Shown here piece by piece: positions 7,699 to 16,606 of a stretch of 59,268 bases of DNA. The stretch lies in NCBI GenBank assembly GCA_018260475.1, contig JAGLBA010000014.1:1-59268 (forward strand). Direction: 5' to 3'. Positions within the stretch are counted from its first letter, which is position 1; each line of letters opens with the position of its first letter. This DNA comes from Chryseobacterium sp. Lineage in GTDB: Bacteria; Bacteroidota; Bacteroidia; Flavobacteriales; Weeksellaceae. The notes below the pieces were generated by a model that saw nothing but the letters and a program-made list of their open reading frames with translations, had not been told where the DNA came from and did no database searches. The translations under genes and the position numbers were made by a program.

Positions 7699-9213
7699 AT
7701 GAAAAAACGCGCGTTAATCTCCGTTTCAGATAAATCTGGACTTTCGGATTTTGCTAAATTTTTAGAACAAAATAATTACGAACTCATTTCCACTGGAGGA
7801 ACTTTTAAGCATTTGAAAGAGGCGGGACTGAACCCGATACAGATAGATGAGGTTACCGATTTCCCAGAAATGCTGGACGGCCGCGTGAAAACCCTTCACC
7901 CAAAAGTGCACGGCGGATTACTAGCGGTGCGCAACAATGAGGAACATATGAATACCATAAACGAATACGGCATTGGGCTCATCGATATGGTAATTGTAAA
8001 CCTTTATCCTTTTTTTGAAAATGCCAATTCAGATATTTCTTTGGACGATAAAGTAGAATTTATAGACATCGGCGGCCCTTCTATGTTGCGTTCCGGAGCA
8101 AAAAATTTCAATTCCGTAACGGTGATTACCGATGTGGCAGACTACGAAAAAGTTCAACAGGAAATGTCCGAAACTGGCGATACCACTTTGGAAACGCGCA
8201 AAAAATTGGCGGGAAAGGTTTTCAATTTGACTTCTGCTTATGATGCTGCGATTTCTAAAATGCTTTTGGACGAAGAATATCCACAGTATCTAAATGCTTC
8301 CTACAAAAAAGTTTCCGACCTGCGTTATGGCGAAAACCCCCACCAGTCGGCTGCGTATTATGTTTCCACGGTGGAAAACGGCGCGATGAAAGATTTTGAA
8401 ATTTTAGGAGGTAAGGAATTGTCTTTTAATAATTTGAGAGATATGGATTTATGCTGGAAGGTGGTAAACGAGTTTAAGGATGAAATGGCGTGCTGTGCTG
8501 TAAAACACTCTACACCATGCGGCGTAGCGATAGGAACCGAAGCACTGGAAACCTATAAAAAAACCTTTGAGTGCGATCCGGTGTCTATTTTCGGTGGAAT
8601 TGTTGGGATGAATTTCAAAGTGGATGCAGCTACGGCTGAGGAACTTAACAAAACCTTCCTGGAGATTGTTATGGCGAAAGAGTTTGATGCAGATGCATTA
8701 GAAGTTTTAAGAAAAAAGAAAAATCTGAGAATTATTAAAATCAATAATCCGGTTTCTGATAAGCAAACCTTTGTGAAGATTGATGGCGGTATGCTCATCC
8801 AAAACACCGATGATCAGTTTTCCAATGACATAAAAACTGTTACGGAAAAGGAACCGACTGAAGAACAGAAAAAAGCCCTTCTTTTCTCCCAAAGAGTAGT
8901 GAAATATGTGAAATCTAACGCTATTGTTGTGACAAATGGCACTCAGGCATTAGGCGTTGGTGGTGGTCAGGTGAATCGTATTTGGGCAACGCAACAAGCA
9001 GTATATAGAGCGAAAGAAAAATTTGATGGCGCTTTGGTTTTGGCTTCGGATGCCTTCTTCCCGTTCCGCGATGTAGTAGATTTTTGCGCTGCGGAGGGCA
9101 TTACGGCAATCATCCAACCGGGCGGATCTGTGAAGGACCAAGACAGCATCGATGCCGCCAATGAGCATGGTATCCCTATGATGTTCACAGGAATGAGACA
9201 TTTCTTCCATTAA
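7699..9213 (+). CDS. purH: Bifunctional AICAR formyltransferase / IMP cyclohydrolase
   Basis: 504-residue PurH, which performs the last two steps to IMP. The N-terminal MGS-like IMP cyclohydrolase domain (about 1-190) starts [18 protein letters not shown] and has [32 protein letters not shown]. The C-terminal transformylase domain has [14 protein letters not shown], the catalytic Lys-His pair in [13 protein letters not shown], and ends [14 protein letters not shown]...[17 protein letters not shown]...[11 protein letters not shown]. Complete. It is followed by a 365-base spacer and a separate promoter for purD. Confidence 0.97.
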   Translation: MKKRALISVSDKSGLSDFAKFLEQNNYELISTGGTFKHLKEAGLNPIQIDEVTDFPEMLDGRVKTLHPKVHGGLLAVRNNEEHMNTINEYGIGLIDMVIVNLYPFFENANSDISLDDKVEFIDIGGPSMLRSGAKNFNSVTVITDVADYEKVQQEMSETGDTTLETRKKLAGKVFNLTSAYDAAISKMLLDEEYPQYLNASYKKVSDLRYGENPHQSAAYYVSTVENGAMKDFEILGGKELSFNNLRDMDLCWKVVNEFKDEMACCAVKHSTPCGVAIGTEALETYKKTFECDPVSIFGGIVGMNFKVDAATAEELNKTFLEIVMAKEFDADALEVLRKKKNLRIIKINNPVSDKQTFVKIDGGMLIQNTDDQFSNDIKTVTEKEPTEEQKKALLFSQRVVKYVKSNAIVVTNGTQALGVGGGQVNRIWATQQAVYRAKEKFDGALVLASDAFFPFRDVVDFCAAEGITAIIQPGGSVKDQDSIDAANEHGIPMMFTGMRHFFH

Positions 9214-9521
9214 AATTTTAAAAACGCTCGCAGATTTGAATCGTTATTTCGCACGCAGATCTCAAGGATAAAAAAACTTTTATTTTCACCTAACTTGTAT
9301 TATTATTAACCACACAAGTCTCAGGTACCTGAGCTGTTAATAAAGTAGTTGCAATCTGCTCAATCAAAAAACCTGCGAGAGTTATTAATTTAACGGATTA
9401 GAAGAAATTATGAATTTTTAAATTGAAGTGTCCTTATTTTTAAATTGAAAAAATATTAAGTCCTTAGGTACTTCGTAAAAACTATACGAGCGTCCTACAA
9501 AACAATCCGCAATAGAAAATT
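9214..9521. other. Spacer between purH and purD
   Basis: About 300 AT-rich bases with no gene and no convincing terminator. A weak inverted theme (cgctcgcaga / tctgcgag-like pieces at 9225-9265 and 9370-9380) is visible but imperfect. The right end carries the purD promoter. Confidence 0.35.
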
Positions 9522-9552
9522 TTTGCTATTCATTTTCAAAACATTAAATTTG
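9522..9552 (+). promoter_or_regulatory. Near-consensus promoter of purD
   Basis: TTTG (9522-9525), 19 bases, then TAAATTTG (9545-9552). This agrees exactly with the Bacteroidota primary-sigma consensus TTTG-N19-TAnnTTTG. A start about 7 bases downstream would leave a leader of about 20 bases before the purD ATG. Confidence 0.8.
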
Positions 9553-9578
9553 TAAAATTCAAAATTCCACAATATAAT

Positions 9579-10817
9579 ATGAAAATACTCATAGTAGGCG
9601 ATGGCGGCAGAGAATCTGCCTTGGCAATGAAACTAAAAGACGATCCCAGGATCACAAAAATGTACTTTGCCAATGGCAATGCAACTACCGATGTTTTGGG
9701 CAAAAATATATACCAAACCGAGATTATCCAGCTCCGCGATTATGCGATAAAAGAGCAGATAGACCTTACTATTGTAGGTCCGGAGGCGCCGTTGGTAGGC
9801 GGTATTGTGGACGAATTTAATAATCATGGGCTCCGTGTTTTCGGACCAAAAGCGCGTGCTGCGAGATTGGAAGGCTCCAAGGCGTTTTCCAAAAAATTTA
9901 TGCAGACCTACGACATCAAAACGGCCAAAGCCGTAGTGTTCGATTCCTATCCGGAGGCTTCAGAGTATCTGAAAACCCAGGACTATCCACTCGTGGTGAA
10001 GGCCAGCGGTTTAGCAGGCGGAAAAGGCGTTGTGATTTGCGAAGATCATGAGGAAGCTGAGGCTACGATTTATGATTTCATGATCCGAAGGATATATGGC
10101 GATGCCGGAATTCAGGTGGTTGTAGAAGAATATTTGCAAGGTTTTGAGGCGTCCATCATTGCGTTTTCAAACGGCGAAAAACTGTTCCCGTGCATCCCGG
10201 TGAAGGATTACAAAAAAGTGGGTAATGGCGATCGAGGCGCTAATACAGGCGGTATGGGATCAGCGGCGCCCAGTCCGCAGTTCCGTGCCGATCACATGGA
10301 TGATTTTCAAAAAAACATTTTAGAACCTACCATTCGCGGACTGAAAGCCGAAAATTTACAGTTCAAAGGTTTTATTTTCTTTGGATTAATGGTCACCAAA
10401 AAAGGCTGCTACCTTTTGGAATACAACATGCGCCTCGGCGATCCGGAAACGCAGTGCATCATGGCGCTTTTGGAAAATAATTTGGTGGATGTCATCAGCA
10501 ACTGCCTAGATGGCAAAGATATAGATCTAAAATTCAATGACGAAAAAGCCGTGTGCCTCGTGATGTGTTCCGGCGGATATCCGCGTACGATAGAGACAGG
10601 TTTTGAGATTAAGGGATTAGACAAAGCTAAAAATTCCCAAATACTTTTTGCCGGCGCCGCGCTCCGTGGCGACAAGATTGTGACCACCGGTGGACGCGTG
10701 CTGAACCTCGTCGCGACGGGCGCTACTTTCGATGAGGCGCGCAAAAAAGTCTATGCAGATGCCCTCCCGATCCAGTTCGATTACGGATTTTACCGCGAAG
10801 ATATCGGTAAATTTTAA
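9579..10817 (+). CDS. purD: Phosphoribosylamine-glycine ligase (GAR synthetase)
   Basis: 412-residue ATP-grasp ligase joining glycine to phosphoribosylamine (second step of purine synthesis). N-domain MKILIVGDGGRESALAMKL, substrate segment VGPEAPLVGGIVDEF, then the ATP-grasp core VVKASGLAGGKGVVICE and the metal/ATP motif LLEYNMRLGDPETQ. The C-terminal domain ends at TGGRVLNLVATGATFDEARKKVY. Standard length. It has its own promoter and a terminator directly after the stop, so it is likely a single-gene unit. Confidence 0.97.
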   Translation: MKILIVGDGGRESALAMKLKDDPRITKMYFANGNATTDVLGKNIYQTEIIQLRDYAIKEQIDLTIVGPEAPLVGGIVDEFNNHGLRVFGPKARAARLEGSKAFSKKFMQTYDIKTAKAVVFDSYPEASEYLKTQDYPLVVKASGLAGGKGVVICEDHEEAEATIYDFMIRRIYGDAGIQVVVEEYLQGFEASIIAFSNGEKLFPCIPVKDYKKVGNGDRGANTGGMGSAAPSPQFRADHMDDFQKNILEPTIRGLKAENLQFKGFIFFGLMVTKKGCYLLEYNMRLGDPETQCIMALLENNLVDVISNCLDGKDIDLKFNDEKAVCLVMCSGGYPRTIETGFEIKGLDKAKNSQILFAGAALRGDKIVTTGGRVLNLVATGATFDEARKKVYADALPIQFDYGFYREDIGKF

Positions 10818-10824
10818 TACATAG

Positions 10825-10848
10825 AAGGCGTAGCGATGCGCCTTTTTC
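10825..10848 (+). terminator. Terminator of purD
   Basis: AAGGCG (10825-10830), loop TAGCGATG, CGCCTT (10839-10844) and a T-run, 8 bases after the purD stop. Confidence 0.7.
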
Positions 10849-10880
10849 TCATTATTTTTTTTATGAGCTATTTCCCGCTT

Positions 10881-10984
10881 TCCGCTGTATCTTTTTTGGG
10901 GTCGTTTCTCCGCCTCCCTTCGGTCGGCGCCGTCCCGCCCCCAAAAAAGGATGCCGCTGCAATCGGGGCTAGCGGATTCGCCGC
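10881..10984. repeat. GC-rich palindromic intergenic element, copy B
   Basis: Lies in the 349-base spacer between purD and guaA. A perfect 11-bp stem CTTTTTTGGGG (10891-10901) / CCCCAAAAAAG (10939-10949) encloses a GC-rich loop with CCTCCCTTCGGTC. It aligns without gaps over about 90 bases with the element at 14421 (constant offset 3540), starting with the identical 20 bases TCCGCTGTATCTTTTTTGGG. The rest of the spacer up to guaA is AT-rich with nothing recognised. Confidence 0.8.
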
Positions 10985-11166
10985 TTTACTATATTCAAAT
11001 GACTTGTAACTAATTCTTTAGGCAATTTTGAATTCCTGGTTTTCAACTTTAAATTATTTTAAGAGCCTATAAATCATCATGTTTTGTGAAATATTTTAAA
11101 GTAAATCATCATTCTAAAAATTAAAATTCTGAATTTTTTCAAATAACCAACAACCACGAACCACGC

Positions 11167-12696
11167 ATGCAAAACGGTATCATTATATTAGATTTCGGAT
11201 CCCAGTACAACCAACTTATTGGCCGTAGAATCCGCGAAATGGAAGTCTATTCCGAGATCATTCCTTTCAACACACCCATAGATCAAATTTTAGCCAAACA
11301 ACCGGCTGGGATTATCCTTTCCGGAGGTCCCTCTTCTGTAAATGCAGAGAATGCCCATTTGGTGGAGAAATCACTTTTTGAAGCGGAGATTCCCGTTTTA
11401 GGGATTTGCTACGGAATGCAGCTCACCTCACATTTGTTAGGCGGCAAAGTCGCCAAAGGCGTGAAAGGAGAATATGGAAAATCCACTTTGAATATCGAAA
11501 AATCCAACGCCCTCTTTGCTGGCGTCCCTGATAATTCTACCGTTTGGATGTCCCATTTTGATGAGGTAGAAAGTGTTCCCGGAGGTTTCGAAATCAATGC
11601 CAAATCCGGAGTCATTGCTGCAATGTCGAACCAGGATAAAAATCTCTACGCCATACAATTCCACCCAGAAGTTACCCATACAGAATATGGCGGCAAAATG
11701 TTGGAGAATTTCGTTTTTAATATCTGCAAAGCCGAAAAAAACTGGAAACTCACGAGTTATATCGATAAGACCGTGGCAGAAATCCGCGAAAAAGTCGGTT
11801 CGGATAATGTGATTTTAGGACTTTCTGGCGGGGTGGATTCCTCCGTTGCCGCAGTGCTGATTCACAAGGCGATTGGTGACCAACTCACTTGTATTTTCGT
11901 GGATACCGGCTTGCTTCGCAAAGCCGAGGGCAAAAAAGTAATGGAAAACTACGGCGAACATTTCAACCTAAAAATTGATATGATAGACGCCACCGAACGC
12001 TTCATGACGAAACTGGCTGGCGTAGCCGATCCCGAAGAAAAACGAAAAATCATAGGTCGCGAATTTGTTGCCGTGTTCGATGAAGAAGCTAAAAAATTTA
12101 AAGGCGCTAAATTCCTCGCACAAGGAACAATTTACCCCGATGTGATTGAAAGTCAGTCGGTAAAAGGTCCTTCCGCCGTTATAAAATCCCACCACAATGT
12201 GGGCGGCCTTCCCAAAGAGATGAATTTACAATTACTGGAACCACTACGCGAACTTTTCAAAGACGAGGTGCGCAAGGTAGGAGAGGAGTTGGGAATTCCG
12301 CATCATTTGGTGTATCGCCATCCGTTCCCAGGACCTGGATTGGGAATCCGAATTTTAGGTGAAGTAGATGCCGAAAAGGTGAAAATCCTGCAGGAAGCGG
12401 ATGATATTTTCATAGAGGAACTTTACAAAAACAACCTTTACGAACAAGTTTCCCAGGCGTTTGTGGTTTTGCTACCAGTGAAATCTGTTGGCGTGATGGG
12501 CGATGAGCGCACTTATGAATATACCGCTGTGGTGCGTTCTGCCAATACGATTGATTTTATGACTGCCGAGTTCAGCAAATTTCCATGGGAATTCCTCGAA
12601 ACCGTTTCAAACCGTATCATCAATGAAGTTCGGGGTATCAACCGTGTGGCGTATGATATTTCCAGCAAACCACCTGCAACGATAGAGTGGGAATAA
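11167..12696 (+). CDS. guaA: GMP synthase (glutamine-hydrolysing)
   Basis: 509-residue enzyme converting XMP to GMP. The class I glutamine amidotransferase domain (1-190) has the nucleophile Cys81 in LGICYGMQ and the His-Glu pair in [14 protein letters not shown]. The ATP-pyrophosphatase domain starts with the PP-loop [15 protein letters not shown], and the dimerisation domain contains [23 protein letters not shown] and ends [14 protein letters not shown] as in all GuaA. A perfect hairpin terminator follows. It completes the purine block. Confidence 0.98.
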   Translation: MQNGIIILDFGSQYNQLIGRRIREMEVYSEIIPFNTPIDQILAKQPAGIILSGGPSSVNAENAHLVEKSLFEAEIPVLGICYGMQLTSHLLGGKVAKGVKGEYGKSTLNIEKSNALFAGVPDNSTVWMSHFDEVESVPGGFEINAKSGVIAAMSNQDKNLYAIQFHPEVTHTEYGGKMLENFVFNICKAEKNWKLTSYIDKTVAEIREKVGSDNVILGLSGGVDSSVAAVLIHKAIGDQLTCIFVDTGLLRKAEGKKVMENYGEHFNLKIDMIDATERFMTKLAGVADPEEKRKIIGREFVAVFDEEAKKFKGAKFLAQGTIYPDVIESQSVKGPSAVIKSHHNVGGLPKEMNLQLLEPLRELFKDEVRKVGEELGIPHHLVYRHPFPGPGLGIRILGEVDAEKVKILQEADDIFIEELYKNNLYEQVSQAFVVLLPVKSVGVMGDERTYEYTAVVRSANTIDFMTAEFSKFPWEFLETVSNRIINEVRGINRVAYDISSKPPATIEWE

Positions 12697-12704
12697 AATA
12701 TCAG

Positions 12705-12725
12705 CACGCCGAGAGGCGTGTTTTT
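12705..12725 (+). terminator. Terminator of guaA
   Basis: CACGCC, loop GAGA, GGCGTG, then five T. Perfect 6-bp stem 8 bases after the guaA stop. Confidence 0.85.
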
Positions 12726-12762
12726 ATGTTTTTCCACGCTTTAAAACGCAATTTCCACATCA

Positions 12763-12786
12763 ACCATACCCATTAGTATGGTTTTT
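12763..12786 (+). terminator. Second hairpin in the leader of the cholesterol-oxidase gene
   Basis: ACCATAC (12763-12769) and GTATGGT (12776-12782) form a perfect 7-bp stem with a 6-base loop, then TTTTGTTT. It ends only 18 bases before the ATG at 12801. It may be a back-up terminator for guaA or a leader structure controlling the downstream gene. Confidence 0.55.
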
Positions 12787-12800
12787 GTTTATGATAAGAA

Positions 12801-14384
12801 ATGGATCGCAAAACTTTCATTCAATTATCGGCTATGGGTACAGGCGCACTGTTTTTCAGTTCTTTTTTCGGAAATTTATTTGCAAAAACACCGCCAATAG
12901 GTGAACTTCCAGTTACTGAACACAGTATAGAAAATGTAATTATAGGTACCGGTTATGGCGGCGCAGTTTCCGCGCTTCGTCTTTGCGAGGCCGGTCACAA
13001 GGTCACCATGCTGGAAATGGGCCTCAATTGGGGCAAATCAGGAATCCCATTTTCCGCTATGAGAAATCCTAATGAAAGTGCCGCGTGGTTAAGGACTCGC
13101 ACTATCGCGCCGTTTATGAATATTTTTTCCGTTCCGAAATTCACTGGCACACTGGATCGTTGGGATTTCCCAGAACTTAAAATATGGATGGGTCGTGGTG
13201 TAGGTGGTGGCTCGCTGGTGAACGGCGGTATGGCCGTAACGCCGAAGAGAAATTATTTCCAAGAAGTCCTCCCGCAGTTAGATTCCGAACTGTTTTATTC
13301 CAAATATTTCCCGTTGGTAAAAAAGGAATTGGGCGTGAATGTCATAGATGAAGACTTTTTAAACAAATGCAGTTTCTACAAATTCAACCGTGTCGGCGAG
13401 GAGGAAGCCCACAAAGCCGGCTTCAAAACCATTCGCGTCCCGAATGTCTATGATTTTAAATACATGGAGCGTGAGTATCGTAACGAAGTTCCGCGTTCTG
13501 CATTGGCAGGCGAAGTCATTTACGGCAACAACCACGGCAAAGTCACTTTGGATAAAAACTACCTCAAAAAAGCCGAAGACACCGGTAAACTCAACATTTT
13601 GGATTTGCACAAAGTAGAGCATATCACCCACAATGCAGACGACAGTTATACTTTGGAGGTCACGGTCATCAACACTGACGGAATCCCTTTAGCAAAGAAA
13701 AAAATAACCGCCAAAAAATTAATCCTCGCTGCCGGAACCATGGGCACTTTGGATCTCCTCTTGCGTTCAGCCGCAGAAAATCGCCTGAAAACTGATGAAA
13801 ATCTTGGCAAAAACTGGGGCAACAATGGCAACTTTATGACGGGGAGAAACTTCGTGAAAGCCTTTACCGGTGGCACCGGCGTTCAGCATTCCACCATTCC
13901 CGTGGGAGGCGTAGATAATTGGGAAGACGCCAATCACCCATTCTTCACGGAAATTGCGCCCCTCCCGATGGGTATGAATGTCGCCACCACGCTCTACCTT
14001 ATGATCAACCGCGTGAAAAAGCCAGGACATGTCACTTTCGATAAAGTCACAGGCCGCCTGGATATGCATTGGGACAAAACCAACACCGCCGAAATGCTCA
14101 AAAACGCCCAGTATTTCGTCAGAAAAATGAATAAAGTGAATGGAGGCACGCGTAGCCACATGATTTTCCACAACGGTTTCGGAGCAGATGTTTGCTACCA
14201 CCCGCTTGGCGGCGCAGTAATCGGCAAAGCCACAGATAGTTACGGAAAACTCAACGGTCACAATAATTTATATGTGATAGACGGCTCACTCATTCCCGGC
14301 ACCATCGGCGTGAATCCCTTTCTCACCATCACCGCGATCGCCGAATATTGCATAGAAAACATTATTAAAAAGGATTTTACTTAG
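12801..14384 (+). CDS. Exported GMC oxidoreductase, cholesterol-oxidase type
   Basis: 527-residue FAD enzyme. The N-terminus (RKTFIQLSAMGTGALFF) resembles a Tat/Sec signal, with Arg-Lys in place of twin Arg. FAD-binding motif VIIGTGYGGAVSALRL at 46-61. Long blocks match class I (GMC) cholesterol oxidases of Streptomyces: GRGVGGGSLVNGGMAV with PKRNYF (131-153), PNVYDFKYM, SALAGEVIYGNNHGK, FFTEIAPLP and YHPLGG. The three catalytic residues of that enzyme are in place as Glu384, His467 and Asn505. These enzymes oxidise and isomerise 3-beta-hydroxysterols. Actual substrate (cholesterol, another sterol or a hopanoid-like compound) is not proven. Neighbours are guaA upstream (terminated) and asnB downstream. 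Confidence 0.88.
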   Translation: MDRKTFIQLSAMGTGALFFSSFFGNLFAKTPPIGELPVTEHSIENVIIGTGYGGAVSALRLCEAGHKVTMLEMGLNWGKSGIPFSAMRNPNESAAWLRTRTIAPFMNIFSVPKFTGTLDRWDFPELKIWMGRGVGGGSLVNGGMAVTPKRNYFQEVLPQLDSELFYSKYFPLVKKELGVNVIDEDFLNKCSFYKFNRVGEEEAHKAGFKTIRVPNVYDFKYMEREYRNEVPRSALAGEVIYGNNHGKVTLDKNYLKKAEDTGKLNILDLHKVEHITHNADDSYTLEVTVINTDGIPLAKKKITAKKLILAAGTMGTLDLLLRSAAENRLKTDENLGKNWGNNGNFMTGRNFVKAFTGGTGVQHSTIPVGGVDNWEDANHPFFTEIAPLPMGMNVATTLYLMINRVKKPGHVTFDKVTGRLDMHWDKTNTAEMLKNAQYFVRKMNKVNGGTRSHMIFHNGFGADVCYHPLGGAVIGKATDSYGKLNGHNNLYVIDGSLIPGTIGVNPFLTITAIAEYCIENIIKKDFT

Positions 14385-14420
14385 ATAATTTCAATATTTT
14401 TTGGGCGGCTTATCGGGCTA

Positions 14421-14526
14421 TCCGCTGTATCTTTTTTGGGTGCGTTCCGCCGGCTCCCTTCGGTCGCCGCCGCCCCGCTCCCAAAAAAGGATGCCGCTCC
14501 TATCCCGGCCGCACGGGATTCGCCGC
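14421..14526. repeat. GC-rich palindromic intergenic element, copy C
   Basis: Stem CTTTTTTGGG (14431-14440) / CCCAAAAAAG (14480-14489) with a GC-rich loop holding GCTCCCTTCGGTCG. Aligns with copy B over its whole length, both ending in a GGATTCGCCGC block. It lies directly after the cholesterol-oxidase gene; the remaining spacer (14527-14836) is strongly AT-rich with no recognised signal. Confidence 0.8.
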
Positions 14527-14836
14527 CATGCTGCAGATTTTATTCGTAAATATAATTTAATCCTGAATTTATAATTTGTTTGTGTTATAAACCACGTAGT
14601 ACTTAATTTTTATTGTTTCTCGCATCAAATAAAAACACTAAAAAATACATTTATAAAAATAATCAACCAATTGAGCGACAAATCTTCGTTAAAACGAAAA
14701 TATTTAATTTAAAATAACTAATTAACGAAAATATTCCTCATTCTATAATTTTTGTTTTTAATTTATATATCATTGCTTTAATATTGCCATAGAAATTTAA
14801 AATTGCAAATCAAAAATTTAATTAAAACCAAAAAAT

Positions 14837-16507
14837 ATGTGTGGAATAGTCTGTCTTTTTGATGCCAAACAAAACACCGAAATTTTGCGACCTCATGTCC
14901 TCGAAATGTCCAAAAAAATACGCCACCGCGGCCCCGATTGGAGCGGCGTTTTTCAAAACGAGAAAGTCATTTTCTCACACGAGCGCCTTGCCATTGTGGA
15001 TCCCGCATCCGGGAAGCAGCCGCTTTTCACCAAAGATGGCAAAGTGGTTCTTGCGGTGAATGGCGAGATCTACAACCATCAGGAATTGAGAGATGAGTTT
15101 CCGGAGTACGAGTTCCTCACACAGTCGGATTGTGAGGTCATTCTTGCGCTTTACCGCCGAGATGGCAAAAATTTCCTCGAAAAACTCAACGGAATCTTTG
15201 CGTTTGCGCTTTATGATATGGAGAAAGAGGTTTATCTCGTTGGGCGGGACCACATGGGTATTTGTCCTCTTTATCACGGTTGGGATCGCAGCGGAAATTA
15301 CTTTGTAGCATCTGAATTGAAAGCTTTAGAAGGCGTTTGCACAAAGATAGAGCCGTTTCTTCCGGGGCATTTCATGTACAGCGAGGATGGTTATGAACTC
15401 CAAAAATGGTACACCCGCGATTGGGAAGAATTTGATAGCGTGAAGGATAATAAAACAGATATTTCCGCCATCCGAAAAGGCTTAGAAGCTGCCGTACACC
15501 GCCAATTGATGAGCGATGTACCCTATGGCGTGCTGCTTTCCGGTGGTTTAGATTCCTCTATTATAGCGGCAGTCACGGCGAAATACGCCCGCCAGCGCAT
15601 CGAAAGTGGCGACACCCAAGAGGCGTGGTACCCAAGATTGCACAGTTTTGCCGTCGGTTTGGAAGGGTCTCCAGATTTGGTTGCTGCCAAAAAGGCGGCG
15701 CATCACATTGGCTCGGTACATCATGAGATTCATTTCACGGTTCAAGAAGGACTGGATGCCGTTCGCGATGTTATTTACCATCTGGAAACCTATGATGTCA
15801 CTACCGTTCGGGCATCCACGCCGATGTATCTCTTGGCGAGGGTCATCAAATCTATGGGAATTAAAATGGTACTTTCTGGCGAGGGTTCGGATGAACTTTT
15901 TGGTGGTTACCTTTATTTTCACAAAGCCCCGAATGCAAAAGAATTTCATGATGAAACCGTACGCAAACTTGAAAAACTACACCTATATGATTGTTTGAGA
16001 GCCAATAAATCCCTGATGAGTTGGGGAATCGAAGGCCGTGTGCCATTCCTCGATAAAGAGTTTATGGATATTGCTATGGCCGTAAACCCTGCCGATAAAA
16101 TGACCAACAAAGCAGAAGGGAAAATGGAAAAATGGGTGCTGAGAAAGGCATTTGAAGACCTTCTTCCAGAAAGCATTGCTTGGAGGCAGAAGGAACAGTT
16201 TTCCGATGGTGTGGGTTACAGTTGGATCGATTCTTTAAAAGAAGTTGCCGAAAAAGAAGTGACCGATGAAATGATGCAGCAGGCGAAGTTCCGTTTCCCA
16301 GTGAATACGCCGCAAAATAAGGAAGAGTACCGCTACCGCACGATTTTCGAGGAACATTTCCCAAGCGAAACGGCGGCTGCCACAGTGCCATCTGTGCCGT
16401 CGGTGGCTTGTTCTACCCCAATTGCGCTAGAATGGGACGAAGCCTTCAAAAAAATGAACGACCCGAGCGGCCGCGCTGTAAAAAATGTGCATGAAGATGC
16501 GTATTAA
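14837..16507 (+). CDS. asnB: Asparagine synthase B (glutamine-hydrolysing)
   Basis: 556-residue enzyme making asparagine from aspartate, ATP and glutamine. After Met removal Cys2 is the amidotransferase nucleophile (MCGIVCLFD), followed by RHRGPDWSG and AVNGEIYNHQELR. The synthetase domain has the PP-loop LLSGGLDSSIIAAV and SGEGSDELFGGY, with WGIEGRVPFLDKEFM. The C-terminal 40 residues are a variable tail rich in Ala/Val/Pro. Length agrees with E. coli AsnB (554). A strong terminator follows, so it is not co-transcribed with the phospholipase gene. Confidence 0.97.
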   Translation: MCGIVCLFDAKQNTEILRPHVLEMSKKIRHRGPDWSGVFQNEKVIFSHERLAIVDPASGKQPLFTKDGKVVLAVNGEIYNHQELRDEFPEYEFLTQSDCEVILALYRRDGKNFLEKLNGIFAFALYDMEKEVYLVGRDHMGICPLYHGWDRSGNYFVASELKALEGVCTKIEPFLPGHFMYSEDGYELQKWYTRDWEEFDSVKDNKTDISAIRKGLEAAVHRQLMSDVPYGVLLSGGLDSSIIAAVTAKYARQRIESGDTQEAWYPRLHSFAVGLEGSPDLVAAKKAAHHIGSVHHEIHFTVQEGLDAVRDVIYHLETYDVTTVRASTPMYLLARVIKSMGIKMVLSGEGSDELFGGYLYFHKAPNAKEFHDETVRKLEKLHLYDCLRANKSLMSWGIEGRVPFLDKEFMDIAMAVNPADKMTNKAEGKMEKWVLRKAFEDLLPESIAWRQKEQFSDGVGYSWIDSLKEVAEKEVTDEMMQQAKFRFPVNTPQNKEEYRYRTIFEEHFPSETAAATVPSVPSVACSTPIALEWDEAFKKMNDPSGRAVKNVHEDAY

Positions 16508-16554
16508 CTTACAACTTTAATATTGGCGTAACACCCTTTTCATAGGTCTTTCTT

Positions 16555-16590
16555 AACTTCACCCTCGAAAATTTCAAGGGTGAAGTTTTT
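16555..16590 (+). terminator. Terminator of asnB
   Basis: Perfect 11-bp stem AACTTCACCCT (16555-16565) / AGGGTGAAGTT (16577-16587) followed by Ts. It ends 17 bases before the phospholipase C start chosen here. Confidence 0.9.
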
Positions 16591-16606
16591 ATTTAAAACT
16601 AAGAAA

